Counted from the stretch's first letter, positions 26,033 through 35,376 are shown. The stretch is DNA of 64,000 nucleotides from Wylensekiella montiformis (GCF_009697385.1 NZ_VUNL01000001.1:186001-250000); one strand, 5' to 3'. Made by a program: numbers and translations. Notes: a model not told the origin generated them from the letters alone.

Positions 26033-26911
26033 TCACGCCTGTTTCTGACGGAGGTACCGGATGGCCGACAGGCCGGCTTCCGCCCCCTGCCAGACGGCCT
26101 TGGCGATCTGAAGCAGTCCGCCTGTGCAGTCGCCGGCCGCAAAAAGGCCCGGCACATTGGTCGCCATATGCTCATCCACCCGTATGCTGCTGCCATCGGT
26201 CAGCGCTCCGATCTTGCGGGCGAGGTCTGTGCTCCCCGCCGTTCCAAGGGCCAGGAACACGCCATCGGCAGCCAGCGCCGTACCATCATCCAGGCGGACG
26301 CTCCGCACCCGCTGCTCTCCTTCCACAGCGGACACAGGCTCCCGATGGACCTCGATCGTCTCAGGAATGCGCACCGCCGGCTCCGCCCCATTCGTCAGCA
26401 TCATCACCTTTGCTGCATGCGGAAGAAGCACCTGCGCCTCGTGCAGGGCATATTCGCCGGCGCCGATCACCGCCGCCGTTTTTCCCCGGTAAAAAAAGGC
26501 ATCGCAGACGGCGCAGTAGCTCACACCGCGGCCTTCATACTCCCGGATCCCGGGAACATTCAGGCTCTGCCTCGATGCCCCTGCCGCCAAAATGACGCTG
26601 TCGGCCTCCCAGGTCTGATCCGCTGTCTCAGCCAAAAAACCGGAAAGCGTATCCGGAAAGGACAGCGCCAGCACCTCCTGCTCGATAAACGTCACGCCCA
26701 GCCGCTTCGCTCCCTCCACGCCGCGGCGCGCCAGCTCCGCACCGGAAATCGGCTCAGCAAACCCATAATAATTTTCAATGGACTCCGCCTTTGCCAGCCC
26801 GCCTGTCTGCGGACCGCGCGTCAGCACCACGACATCGGCTCCGCCGCGCCGCGCATAAAGCGCCGCCGACACGCCTGCCGGCCCTGCCCCGATAATCAAA
26901 ACCTTAGCCAT
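26033..26911 (-). CDS. Thioredoxin-reductase-like FAD disulfide oxidoreductase
   Basis: 292 aa, slightly shorter than classic TrxB. FAD site IIGAGPAGVSAAL, redox-active pair CAVC near residue 142, second nucleotide loop VIGAGEYALHEA near 157, and the closing FAD motif LFAAGDCTGG near 255. The HRRxxxR NADPH-2'-phosphate motif that should follow the second glycine loop is missing, so NADH or a ferredoxin could be the donor. No thioredoxin gene is adjacent; a glutaredoxin-like gene lies 25 kb away at 51558. Its partner protein is unknown. Confidence 0.87.
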   Translation of the reverse strand: MAKVLIIGAGPAGVSAALYARRGGADVVVLTRGPQTGGLAKAESIENYYGFAEPISGAELARRGVEGAKRLGVTFIEQEVLALSFPDTLSGFLAETADQTWEADSVILAAGASRQSLNVPGIREYEGRGVSYCAVCDAFFYRGKTAAVIGAGEYALHEAQVLLPHAAKVMMLTNGAEPAVRIPETIEVHREPVSAVEGEQRVRSVRLDDGTALAADGVFLALGTAGSTDLARKIGALTDGSSIRVDEHMATNVPGLFAAGDCTGGLLQIAKAVWQGAEAGLSAIRYLRQKQA

Positions 26912-27001
26912 TTGACCTCATCCCCTGCCATCAAAATCCTGCTGTCTTATTCCACTGCCAGCACATTGAGTATAGACCATAACCAGACTATAACAAAAAA
27001 A

Positions 27002-27025
27002 GACCGGCTCTTCCGTGAGCCGGTC
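27002..27025 (-). terminator. Terminator of the TRAP transporter operon
   Basis: A 9-bp GC-rich stem (27002-27010 with 27017-27025), loop of 6, then seven T on the minus strand. Confidence 0.88.
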
Positions 27026-27085
27026 ACAGGACAGACCTTTTCCCCAGAAACCTGCCCCGAAAAAATCGTGTTTCTGACATCACCC

Positions 27086-28363
27086 TCACTGCAGAACCGA
27101 TGGCAGCCAAGTGGCAATCTGCGGCGCCAGACAGAGCAAAACAATCTCCAGCGCCATAATGGCGGCAAACGGTACAGAACCCCGGATGATCTGCCCAATC
27201 GTGCTGTCCGGACTGATCCCCTTAATGACGAAAAGATTCATGCCGACCGGCGGCGTGATGAGCGCCAGCTCCATGTTGATGAGCATGACGACGTTAAACC
27301 AGATAAGATCAAAAACAAGCGACTTGACAATCGGATAGAGCATCGGCAGTGTAATCAGGATGATGGACACCGTCTCAAGGACACAGCCGAGGGCCAAGAG
27401 CACCAGATTGATGCCGATAAAGATGAGCCAGCGATTGACCTGCGCATCCGTCACCAGCGACATAAGGGCCTGCGGCGCCTGCAGTGCCGTCAGGATGAAG
27501 CCGAAAAGCATGGCTCCGACCATGATGGCAAAGATCATGGAAGTCGTCTTGACCGTATCAGCCAGAACCTCGCCCATATCCCGCAGATGCACGGTATGAT
27601 AGATAAAAAACGTAATCACAAGACTGTAGAAGGTACCGACCGCTGCCGCCTCAGTCGGAGTGAAAAGCCCTGTATAAATGCCGCCGACGACCAGTACCGG
27701 CAGCAGCAGCCCCCAGATATTTTCCCGCAAAACCGCCCATCGTTCCTGCCAGCTCGCGGCGCTCCGGCGCTTCATGTGGCGGCAGCGGAAGATGAGATAA
27801 CCGATGAACAGCACCGTCATAAGAGCGCCCGGCACGATACCCGAAAGAAAGAGCTTGCCGACGGATTCGCCGGTGATGGAACCGTACAAGATCATCGGAA
27901 TGCTCGGCGGGATCAGGATGCCAAGCGTACCGCCCGCGGCGACGGCGCCGAGAACCGTTGTGCGCGCATAGCCGCGCCGGAGCATTTCGGGGATGGCCAT
28001 GGCGCCAATTGTCACAGCCGTGGCCACGCTTGACCCCGAAATGGCCGCGAAAATCGCGCAGGCAAAAATCGTCGCGATGCCGATACCGCCCGGCAGATGG
28101 CCGAGCCATTTGCTGCCGAGCTCAAAGAGTCCGTTTCCAACCCGCCCCTTGAGCAGGATCTCACTCATGAGGATATAAAGGGGCACGGCAACGAGCACGA
28201 AATCATCGAGTGTTTTATACGCGATAACGGGGATTTGCGTAAAGGCAGCCGGCCCGCCGAGAAACAGCAGCAGACCGAGCACACCGGCCAGCATGAGCAC
28301 AAAGGCCACCGGCATGCCGAGAGCAAAAAGAGCCAGAATGATGATGGTATAAACTGCAGACAT
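27086..28363 (-). CDS. dctM: TRAP transporter large permease (DctM)
   Basis: 425 aa, about 12 membrane spans of the DctM/SiaM family. It forms the sodium-coupled channel with the small permease. Conserved features include GVLGLLLFLGG at the start, ISGSSVATAVTIGAMAIPEM near 115 and PPSIPMILYGSITGESVGKLF near 150. The ATG follows the dctQ stop directly. A T-rich terminator follows, so this is the last gene of dctP-dctQ-dctM. Confidence 0.95.
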   Translation of the reverse strand: MSAVYTIIILALFALGMPVAFVLMLAGVLGLLLFLGGPAAFTQIPVIAYKTLDDFVLVAVPLYILMSEILLKGRVGNGLFELGSKWLGHLPGGIGIATIFACAIFAAISGSSVATAVTIGAMAIPEMLRRGYARTTVLGAVAAGGTLGILIPPSIPMILYGSITGESVGKLFLSGIVPGALMTVLFIGYLIFRCRHMKRRSAASWQERWAVLRENIWGLLLPVLVVGGIYTGLFTPTEAAAVGTFYSLVITFFIYHTVHLRDMGEVLADTVKTTSMIFAIMVGAMLFGFILTALQAPQALMSLVTDAQVNRWLIFIGINLVLLALGCVLETVSIILITLPMLYPIVKSLVFDLIWFNVVMLINMELALITPPVGMNLFVIKGISPDSTIGQIIRGSVPFAAIMALEIVLLCLAPQIATWLPSVLQ

Positions 28364-28915
28364 TCAGCGCACCTTCCCTTCCTGATTCTCTTCCGGACCG
28401 AGCGGCAGGCGCAGCAGCTCAAACAAAAAGCGCCGCGCTATCTCGCCGAGCAGCAAAAAGGAGCCGAGGACCAGCGCAAACTGCGGAATAAAAAGCGGAA
28501 ACCGCAGAATCGAAGGCGACAATTTATGATACACGTAGGATGCCGTAACCAGATCCATGCTTTCCGTCATAAAAATCAAAAAGAGCAGAAAGGAAATCAG
28601 ATTCAGCGCCATATCCAGTCTGCGCTTCGTTTCCGGTGCAAACCGGCCCGCAAAAATATCGACGCGCACATGCGCATTGCCGCGAAAGGCAACGGCCAGG
28701 CCGAGGAACCCCGCAATAATGACGGCATACGTCGCCGCCTCCAGCACCCATTCTGTCGGTGAATGGAACACATCCCTCATCACAATCTCATAGCAGATAA
28801 TCAGAGCGGTAAACAGCAGCAGACATCCCGCAAGAACAGCGGCGAAACGCGTGACCCTGCCGAGAATACGATCATAGAGCAAAACCATGTCTTTACTTTT
28901 CATTGTCCTCCGCAT
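28364..28915 (-). CDS. dctQ: TRAP transporter small permease (DctQ)
   Basis: 183 aa with four membrane spans. DctQ pattern: VLEAATYAVIIAGFLGLAVAFRGNAHVRVD around residue 60-90, the usual loop linking spans 2 and 3. The exact start is uncertain: the first ATG touches AAGG and a second in-frame ATG four codons on follows GGAGG at very short spacing. The gene lies between dctP and dctM with almost no gaps. Confidence 0.92.
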   Translation of the reverse strand: MRRTMKSKDMVLLYDRILGRVTRFAAVLAGCLLLFTALIICYEIVMRDVFHSPTEWVLEAATYAVIIAGFLGLAVAFRGNAHVRVDIFAGRFAPETKRRLDMALNLISFLLFLIFMTESMDLVTASYVYHKLSPSILRFPLFIPQFALVLGSFLLLGEIARRFLFELLRLPLGPEENQEGKVR

Positions 28916-28921
28916 CCTTTC

Positions 28922-29968
28922 TCAATTCCGATTCGCAGCCAGGCACTGATCGACAAGCTGTCGGCCAAGATCCCCCATTTTGCGGATGAAGTTCTCCCGG
29001 ACCTGCATCGTGGCCTCCTGCCAGAGCGGCAGGTCCTCAGGCGGAATCTCATAGACCTCCATCCCGGCAGCGCGAAGCTTTTCCATACATTCGCGGTCCT
29101 GCTGACGAGTCTGCTCGCGCAGTTCATCACGCGTCTCTCTGGCACATTCCTCAACAATCCGCTTCTGTTCCTCGGTCAGCCGTTCCCAGGAACCGCCGTT
29201 GAGAGCCAGCACAAATTCGCAGTACGCGTGATTGGTCATCGTGAGATATTTCGCCACCTCATAAATCTTCCGCTGATACATGGCGGTAGTCCCGGAAGTC
29301 TGTCCGTCAATCGTACCCCGCTGCATGGCCATATAGACCTCGCTGGAGCTCATTGTAACCGGCGAAGCGCCCAGCGCCTTGATGGTCTCCGCCGGAATCT
29401 GCCCATACCCGCGCAGCTGCAGCCCTTTGAAATCCTCCGGTTCCTTCAATGGACGCTGGTTGTTGCAGAATTGCACATAACCGTAATCCACCCAGATCAA
29501 CGGATGAACCCCTTTGCGCTCCATCTCACTCGTCAGCGTACGGCCCAGACTGCCGTCCATGGCGCGTCCTACCGCATCATAGCTGTTCAGAAGGAACGGC
29601 ACGTCGAGCACGTTGAGCGCCGGCACGACCGTCGTCCACATCGCGGTGGAATTAAGCCCCATATCCAACCCGCCGGACATAATGGCATCGTTCATGCTCT
29701 TATCCGTATAAAGCTGGCCAGCCGGATAGGTTGTAATCTTTATCGTACCGCCTGAACGCTCATTAACCCGCTGCGCAAACCGCTCCATCCCCTGCGACAA
29801 ATAATGATTCTGCGGCAAATGATAAGCAAGTTTCAGCTCAACAGGTCCTCCCTGAGAAGCCTGATGTTCACGAGCCATTTTCCCCAATCCGCAGCCAGAC
29901 AGCAGCAGCATGGAAGAAACCGCCAATGCCATCACGAATATCAGCCGTTTTCTTTTTCCTGTCATCAT
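28922..29968 (-). CDS. dctP: TRAP transporter solute-binding lipoprotein (DctP)
   Basis: 348 aa. Lipoprotein signal with lipobox LLSGC near residue 26, so the receptor is tethered outside the inner membrane. The DctP-fold features include NLS-type MSSSEVYMAMQRGTIDG near 205 and the conserved Arg of LQLRGYG near 180, which in the family salt-bridges a substrate carboxylate. The ligand is therefore probably an organic acid; the nearby fumarate reductase makes a C4-dicarboxylate plausible but this is only inference. GGAGGTG lies upstream of the ATG. It heads the operon. Confidence 0.93.
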   Translation of the reverse strand: MMTGKRKRLIFVMALAVSSMLLLSGCGLGKMAREHQASQGGPVELKLAYHLPQNHYLSQGMERFAQRVNERSGGTIKITTYPAGQLYTDKSMNDAIMSGGLDMGLNSTAMWTTVVPALNVLDVPFLLNSYDAVGRAMDGSLGRTLTSEMERKGVHPLIWVDYGYVQFCNNQRPLKEPEDFKGLQLRGYGQIPAETIKALGASPVTMSSSEVYMAMQRGTIDGQTSGTTAMYQRKIYEVAKYLTMTNHAYCEFVLALNGGSWERLTEEQKRIVEECARETRDELREQTRQQDRECMEKLRAAGMEVYEIPPEDLPLWQEATMQVRENFIRKMGDLGRQLVDQCLAANRN

Positions 29969-30069
29969 TATTTTTGTACACCTCCAAAATCCATTTGTAT
30001 CTTCATAATGTATGCAAATAAAAATACATGTGATTCACTGTAATGTTTAACGGTCCTTAGTGTACACCA

Positions 30070-30088
30070 CTTGCATACAAAATGCAAG
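30070..30088. promoter_or_regulatory. Palindrome upstream of dctP, possible operator
   Basis: CTTGCAT-acaaa-ATGCAAG is an exact 7+7 inverted repeat about 105 bp upstream of the dctP ATG. A gtgtacac palindrome lies beside it and TATGCAAATA closer in. Spacing and composition would suit a GntR-type dimer, but no such regulator is adjacent. Confidence 0.35.
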
Positions 30089-30135
30089 AATACCGAAAGA
30101 AAAATTTCGTTCTGCCGTTTTCCGGGCAAAACAAA

Positions 30136-30171
30136 AAGGACGAGAACCCCAAAAGCGGGATCCTCGTCCTT
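30136..30171 (-). terminator. Terminator of the MFS transporter gene
   Basis: Stem built on aaggacgag and its complement with a small internal mismatch, followed on the minus strand by TTTTTGTTTT. Confidence 0.78.
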
Positions 30172-30214
30172 ATAACAAGACCTTGGCACGATTCCGGACG
30201 CTGCCGGCAAAGAA

Positions 30215-31399
30215 TCATGTTCTCTTTTTCGCCGGCAGCAAAAACGCCGCACCGGCGCAAAGCGCGGAAAGAAGCACCAGCAGGCCCATGACGGAAGCGA
30301 TGCCATAAAAATCGGCATAGCGTCCGAGCAATGGCGCAACAATGCCACCGACGCTCATCGAAATGCCGAGCGTAACGCCGGAAGCAAATCCGATATTCTT
30401 CGCCAGATATTCCTGACCGATAACGACAAAAGAGGAATACGGCGCAAGCATAGCCAGACTCATCGGCAGCAGCATCGCGTAAACCGCGTAAATGCTGCCG
30501 GAGAATACGGCGATGGCCAAAAACGGGACAAGCAAAAGACTGCCCAGACGCAAGGTCCGGCGATACCCGTAACGATCCGCAAACCAGCCGCCGAAAAGCG
30601 TCGCCGCAACACCGGCAATGCTGATAACCGAAAGCGTCATGGCTCCCGCCGCTTCATTGGTGCCGAGCACCTGAATGCAGAACAGCGGCAGAAAACTCGA
30701 AATGCCCGTAAAAACCGTCGAACGAAAAAGAATCACGACAAAAAGCCGACCAAAAGCGGACCAGTCATTGTCTGCCGGGTTCCCAGCCTCTTCCGGCCCC
30801 GCGTCGGAACCTTTCGCGGCAGCGGCCTGACTGGCCGCAACAGCACGGCGCAAATGCGGGATCGCAAGGAGAAGCAGGATACTCATACCCGCCGCGGTAA
30901 CGCCATAAAAAGCCAGTCCATGCATCCCAAAGGCCGTAACAAGGAAAACGGCGAGCAGCGGCCCAAAGCCGAATCCTGCATTGCCGCCGACGCTGAAAAT
31001 ACTCATGCCCTTGCCGCGCGCTCCCTGTGAAACGCTGTTGACACAGCGCGCAGCTTCCGGGTGGAATACCGAACTCGCAATCCCCATGATCGTGACCGCC
31101 GCAAAAATCAGCCAGTAATCGGACACGAATCCGGTCAGCGCCAGCGACGTCCCCGCAAAAAACACGCCGAGGGCCATAAACCACTGGCGTGAGCCCCGGT
31201 CCGCCATCCAGCCGAACAGCGGCTGGATGATGGAGCTCAGAAACGACGACGCAAACATCAGACCCGCTACCGCCGTATAGTCCATCCCATAATACCGGAC
31301 AAAAAAAGGCAGCAGAGCCGGCAAAGACCCTGTATTGATATCATTGCTCAGATGACCTGCCGCAAGCAGGTAAAGATATTTCTTATTCAGATCAATCAT
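30215..31399 (-). CDS. MFS transporter, fosmidomycin-resistance (Fsr) type
   Basis: 394 aa with 12 membrane spans. The N-terminal LLAAGHLSNDINTGSLPALLPFF closely follows the Fsr subgroup, in which H-x-x-x-D-x-x-x-G is characteristic, and the MFS loop GWMADRGSRQW falls between spans 2 and 3. It exports small drugs or metabolites; fosmidomycin resistance is a family label, not shown here. It is transcribed alone, between the mfr operon terminator and its own. Confidence 0.88.
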   Translation of the reverse strand: MIDLNKKYLYLLAAGHLSNDINTGSLPALLPFFVRYYGMDYTAVAGLMFASSFLSSIIQPLFGWMADRGSRQWFMALGVFFAGTSLALTGFVSDYWLIFAAVTIMGIASSVFHPEAARCVNSVSQGARGKGMSIFSVGGNAGFGFGPLLAVFLVTAFGMHGLAFYGVTAAGMSILLLLAIPHLRRAVAASQAAAAKGSDAGPEEAGNPADNDWSAFGRLFVVILFRSTVFTGISSFLPLFCIQVLGTNEAAGAMTLSVISIAGVAATLFGGWFADRYGYRRTLRLGSLLLVPFLAIAVFSGSIYAVYAMLLPMSLAMLAPYSSFVVIGQEYLAKNIGFASGVTLGISMSVGGIVAPLLGRYADFYGIASVMGLLVLLSALCAGAAFLLPAKKRT

Positions 31400-31496
31400 T
31401 CCTTTCCGCCATGAATGACACGGTTTGGATTATACCACATTCCACCCAAAAATACACCGGCATATTCCCGCCCGCTTCCATCAGCAGCAGAAAAAA

Positions 31497-31538
31497 CTCC
31501 GCACCCGCAGACAGGAAAATCTGCCTGCGGGTGCGGAG
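31497..31538 (-). terminator. Terminator of the mfrABE operon
   Basis: Perfect 14-bp GC-rich arms (31497-31510 and 31525-31538); on the minus strand six T follow. Confidence 0.88.
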
Positions 31539-31557
31539 CACCTGAATGTTTATATCA

Positions 31558-32424
31558 TCAGCCCAGTTTCAGCTTTTCTTGTGCCGAAACATGACGGTTA
31601 AAGCCGACTTCCTCCTTGCTCATCCCCATGGCAAAGCCGATGAGCTGCTGAAGATGAAGGACCGGAATCTCTGCGCGGGAGCCCACGGCATCACGGCCTT
31701 CCGGCTCATACATATCCAGCTGCATCTGGCAGAGCGGACACGGCGTCACGATGGCTGCCGCGCCGGCGCGGTCCGCGCTGTCAACGATCTGTCCGGTCAC
31801 CGTCAAGACATCATGCTCGGCAGCCAGCTGCGCATGAAACCCGCAGCACTTGCGGTTTGCGTCAAACCAGACGGCATCGCCGCCCAGACGGCGGATCAGA
31901 CGTTCCAGATATTCCGGATGCTTGCCGTCGCCATGATCCATAATCTCCTGCGGGCGCAGGATATGGCAGCCATAATAACCGGCTACTTTCATCCCATCAA
32001 GCGGCCGCGTGATCCGGCCTTCCAAAAGCTCCGGATGGTCGTCAAGGACCCAGAGAAAATGCGTGATTTTACTCGTTCCCTTATACTCATAGGGATGACC
32101 GGAATCCCGTAAGATCCCGTTGACCTTTTCCCTGAGCTCCTTGTCTTTGTCCAGCCGCTGCTTTGCGGTGCGGAGCTGCAAGGTACAGGTATTGCAGACG
32201 GTCATGATATCCAGCCCCATATGCTCGGCAATGGAAATATTGCGGGCATTGACGGCCAGCGCCGCCAGATCATCGACGCCCTGAGCATGCGACGCACCGC
32301 AGCAGGTCCAGTTCGGAATCTCCTCCAGCTCAATATCCAGCTTCCCGCAGACCTTTTTCAAAGAGGTATACGCCTCCGCTGCCGCTCCTTCCAGGACACA
32401 TCCCGGGAATAATGCAAACTTCAT
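31558..32424 (-). CDS. mfrE: Fumarate reductase/succinate dehydrogenase CCG-domain subunit (MfrE/SdhE type)
   Basis: 288 aa. Two cysteine-rich CCG domains (WTCCGASHA near 42 and KCCGFHAQ near 205, each with an earlier single Cys), as in HdrB and in SdhE/MfrE. These subunits replace the classical haem anchor and pass electrons from menaquinol. It has no strong membrane spans, so it should attach peripherally. GGAGGAATAACC precedes the ATG, and only 2 bp separate it from mfrB. Order A-B-E matches the Wolinella/Campylobacter methylmenaquinol:fumarate reductase. Confidence 0.88.
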   Translation of the reverse strand: MKFALFPGCVLEGAAAEAYTSLKKVCGKLDIELEEIPNWTCCGASHAQGVDDLAALAVNARNISIAEHMGLDIMTVCNTCTLQLRTAKQRLDKDKELREKVNGILRDSGHPYEYKGTSKITHFLWVLDDHPELLEGRITRPLDGMKVAGYYGCHILRPQEIMDHGDGKHPEYLERLIRRLGGDAVWFDANRKCCGFHAQLAAEHDVLTVTGQIVDSADRAGAAAIVTPCPLCQMQLDMYEPEGRDAVGSRAEIPVLHLQQLIGFAMGMSKEEVGFNRHVSAQEKLKLG

Positions 32425-32426
32425 GG

Positions 32427-33383
32427 TTATTCCTCCTCCTTCGATGCCGCTTCCGCATGTTTGACGATACTACGGATCGTGTCAATCTCCGGATTGACCG
32501 GATGCTTGTCCAGCGGATTCATCTTGCCGACATGCATAAGGCGCAGGGCCATCGGCGCCCGCAGGCCGGCGGCAAAGAACCCTTCGGATTTGATATTCAG
32601 CTTGGATTCATCGAGCGTGCCGGACTCGCTGATGTCATCGTAAATGGCCTTGGCGTGGCGGGCGCCGACATTGTCGTCTAGCTTATAGCGGAAGGTCGCA
32701 GCCTTGAGCTTTTCAATCGCTCCGGCAGGATCCAGTCCCTTCGGGCATTTTGCCGTGCACTCCTGACAGTTGAAGCAGCGCCAGAGTCCCGCATCCACCA
32801 CCGCTTTGAGATGCTCCTCGGGACTGCGGTCGCGGGAATCAGCTACCAGCTTCTCCGCCTTGACGAATACAAACGGATCCAAAAAATCCTTCTGATTCAA
32901 GGTATTCTTATTGCATTCGGACACGCAGGAGCCGCAAAGAATGCAGCCCGCATATTTCTTGTATTTATTGAAATCTGCCGGCGACTGAAGGCAGCCGGTC
33001 TCCGCCGAAAATTCCTGTTTGGGCTGAACCGTCGGCTTGATTTTCTTGATGCGGGCATATTTGGGATCCCAGTCGACGATGAGATCACGGATCACGCGGA
33101 AATTCCCCAGCGGTTCAATCGTGAGCTCCGTCGTATCGTATCGTTTGACCAGATTTTCGACCAGCATCTCGCAGGACAGTTCCGCATTGCCGTTGACACG
33201 CACCGCGCAGGCACCGCAAATGCTGGAACGGCAGGAGCAAGTGAAGGAAAGCGTCGGATCCTGCTTTTCCTTGATCTGAGTCAGGGCTTCCAGCACCGTC
33301 ATGCCGGTCGTCAGCGGAACGGTATAATCCTGGATCCATTTACGTCCCTCGACGAAGCGATGGATTCTGAGTTTCACATCCAT
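32427..33383 (-). CDS. mfrB: Fumarate reductase iron-sulfur subunit (MfrB type)
   Basis: 318 aa from the ATG at 33383, which has AAAGGAAG at good spacing; a TTG two codons earlier overlaps the mfrA stop. An N-terminal plant-type [2Fe-2S] domain shows CSCRSSICGACAV near 57-70. The C-terminal part holds CILCGSCVSEC and CFNCQECTAKCPKG for further Fe-S clusters. It is longer than classical FrdB (about 240 aa) because of a C-terminal extension. It carries electrons between MfrE and the flavin subunit. Confidence 0.92.
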   Translation of the reverse strand: MDVKLRIHRFVEGRKWIQDYTVPLTTGMTVLEALTQIKEKQDPTLSFTCSCRSSICGACAVRVNGNAELSCEMLVENLVKRYDTTELTIEPLGNFRVIRDLIVDWDPKYARIKKIKPTVQPKQEFSAETGCLQSPADFNKYKKYAGCILCGSCVSECNKNTLNQKDFLDPFVFVKAEKLVADSRDRSPEEHLKAVVDAGLWRCFNCQECTAKCPKGLDPAGAIEKLKAATFRYKLDDNVGARHAKAIYDDISESGTLDESKLNIKSEGFFAAGLRAPMALRLMHVGKMNPLDKHPVNPEIDTIRSIVKHAEAASKEEE

Positions 33384-33385
33384 GA

Positions 33386-35242
33386 TCAATACTTCCTTTC
33401 TTTCGGCTGATATTTCGTGATGACAACATCTTTATACTCGGTACGGTATTCGCCGGTCTTTTTGTCCTTGAAAATCAGCGTATGCTTTAAGAAATTCTTG
33501 TCGTCACGCTTCGGGAAGTCACGGCGCGTATGGCCGCCGCGGCTTTCTTTGCGAGCCAGCGCCCCCTGAACAATGGCATGAGAGATCTGCAGCAGATTGC
33601 CGAGCTCGACATACTGCTCAAACGCCGTATTGTAGACATGCGACGGATCGCCGACATAGCAATGGGCATATTCCTCCTCCAAGGCCCGCAGCTCCTGCGT
33701 CGCCTGATTCAGCTGATTTTCCTCGCGGAACACGCCCGCCTTAAACCACATGGTATTGACCATGGCATCGCGGATCTCCGGCACCGTTTTTCCGCACCCT
33801 TCCGGACGGTTCGTCACCTCATCAAACCGGTCCTTCCACTTCTGGCAGTCCTGTGTCAGCTTATCCTGACTGCCGGCATAGGAATTGGCACGAGCATAAT
33901 CCGCAGCCCCGTCTCCTGCCGTATGTCCGAATACCAGCACCTCGGACAGGGAGTTCGCCCCCAGACGATTGGCCCCATGGACAGAGACACAGCTGCATTC
34001 TCCGGCGACATAAACGCCCGGCACACGGGAGGCTCCGGTATGGAAGTCCGCCATCTCCAGTCCGCCCATCGAATAATGGCAGGTCGGACTGATGGGAACC
34101 GGCTCCTTCGTGATGTCGACACCGGCAAAACGGCGGGACAAGTCGAATACCTGCCCCAGACGCTCATGTACGCGCTCCGGCGGAATCTTCGTAAAGTCCA
34201 GATAGACGCCGGCATGGATGCCCTCGCCGACGCCGCGGCCCTGTTCAATCTCTGTGGCAATGGCACGGGCTACGATATCGCGCGTCGCCAGCTCCATCTT
34301 TTCGGGCGCATATTTTGACATGAAGCGCTCGCCGTTCTTATTGATGAGCAGCGCTCCTTCCGAGCGGCTGGATTCCGAAAGCAGGACGCCGTTGGCCGAC
34401 AAACCGGTCGGATGAAACTGCACCATTTCCGGATCCTTGAACGGAATGCCGATATTCATGCCGGCTACAATGCCGTCGCCTGTCGAGCTGTACGGATTCG
34501 AGGTACGAATCCAGTAAGCACGTCCGTAGCCGCCGGTTGCAATGATGATCGATTTGGCCGGAATGCCAAGGAGATTGCCAGTGCGCATATCGATAGCCAC
34601 CACGCCGTTCAGCTGATCCTCTTTCTCCCCGCTCATGCTGATTTCCAGCATCTGACACTCGGAAATGAAATCAATATCGTGGGCCAGACACTGCTCAAAA
34701 AGCGTATGCACCATGGCATGACCGGCGCGGTCCTCAAAGTAAGAGGCCCTTGCATGGGAGTGACCGCCCATCTTGCGCTGGTGGAAATGTCCGTCCGCCT
34801 GCCGGTTATACGGATAGCCCATATAATCCATTTCGTAAATGTTGGCGCCGGCCCGCTCGGCAAAATACTCAACAGCATCCTGATCGCAGAGGTAATCGCC
34901 GCCCTTAATCGTATCAAACGTATGGGATTCCACGCTGTCATTCGGATCCGTAACGCCCGTGACGCCGTTCATTCCGCCCTGCGCCATGGTCGAGGCCGAA
35001 CGCGTTGGAATCAGCTTCGTCATGACGGCCACCTTCAGATTCTTATCTTCAGCCGCTGCCAGCGCCGCGCGCATCCCGGCGCCGCCGCTGCCGATGATCA
35101 GCACATCATACGTTACATCACCGCGCTGCACCTTTTCGGGAATATTCCTCCCGTTCCAGGTGAAGTAAGAACCTGCAGCCAGCACCACACCGGCCGCTGC
35201 CGCACCTTTGATAAAGGTACGACGCGAAATCTCTCTGGACAT
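33386..35242 (-). CDS. mfrA: Fumarate reductase flavoprotein with Tat signal (MfrA type)
   Basis: 618 aa. The N-terminus carries a twin-arginine signal (SRRTFIKG followed by a hydrophobic Ala/Gly/Val run), so the folded enzyme should be exported. The FAD site VLIIGSGGAGMRAALAA follows directly. Substrate-site elements are present: QFHPTGL near 272, RSEGALLINKNGERFM near 295, ELATRDIVARA near 320 (catalytic Arg) and HYSMGGLEM near 395. Classical FrdA has no Tat signal, but MfrA of Wolinella and Campylobacter does. CAGGAGGGG precedes the ATG. It opens the mfrABE operon. Confidence 0.93.
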   Translation of the reverse strand: MSREISRRTFIKGAAAAGVVLAAGSYFTWNGRNIPEKVQRGDVTYDVLIIGSGGAGMRAALAAAEDKNLKVAVMTKLIPTRSASTMAQGGMNGVTGVTDPNDSVESHTFDTIKGGDYLCDQDAVEYFAERAGANIYEMDYMGYPYNRQADGHFHQRKMGGHSHARASYFEDRAGHAMVHTLFEQCLAHDIDFISECQMLEISMSGEKEDQLNGVVAIDMRTGNLLGIPAKSIIIATGGYGRAYWIRTSNPYSSTGDGIVAGMNIGIPFKDPEMVQFHPTGLSANGVLLSESSRSEGALLINKNGERFMSKYAPEKMELATRDIVARAIATEIEQGRGVGEGIHAGVYLDFTKIPPERVHERLGQVFDLSRRFAGVDITKEPVPISPTCHYSMGGLEMADFHTGASRVPGVYVAGECSCVSVHGANRLGANSLSEVLVFGHTAGDGAADYARANSYAGSQDKLTQDCQKWKDRFDEVTNRPEGCGKTVPEIRDAMVNTMWFKAGVFREENQLNQATQELRALEEEYAHCYVGDPSHVYNTAFEQYVELGNLLQISHAIVQGALARKESRGGHTRRDFPKRDDKNFLKHTLIFKDKKTGEYRTEYKDVVITKYQPKERKY

Positions 35243-35289
35243 AATATCCCCTCCTGAAACTTACCATTTCGTCTCAATTTTTATCATTC

Positions 35290-35295
35290 ATTATA
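35290..35295 (-). promoter_or_regulatory. -10 hexamer of the mfrABE operon
   Basis: TATAAT on the minus strand in an AT-rich stretch. The nearest -35-like TTGTTA is only 15 bp away. No Fnr-type box is found at the spacing used by narG and narK. Confidence 0.5.
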
Positions 35296-35376
35296 TAAAT
35301 CTATTTTACATAACAAAAAACTATCAGGGAAATACATCCTGCTTATGACAGGTATTGAAAAAACGAATAAACGAAA

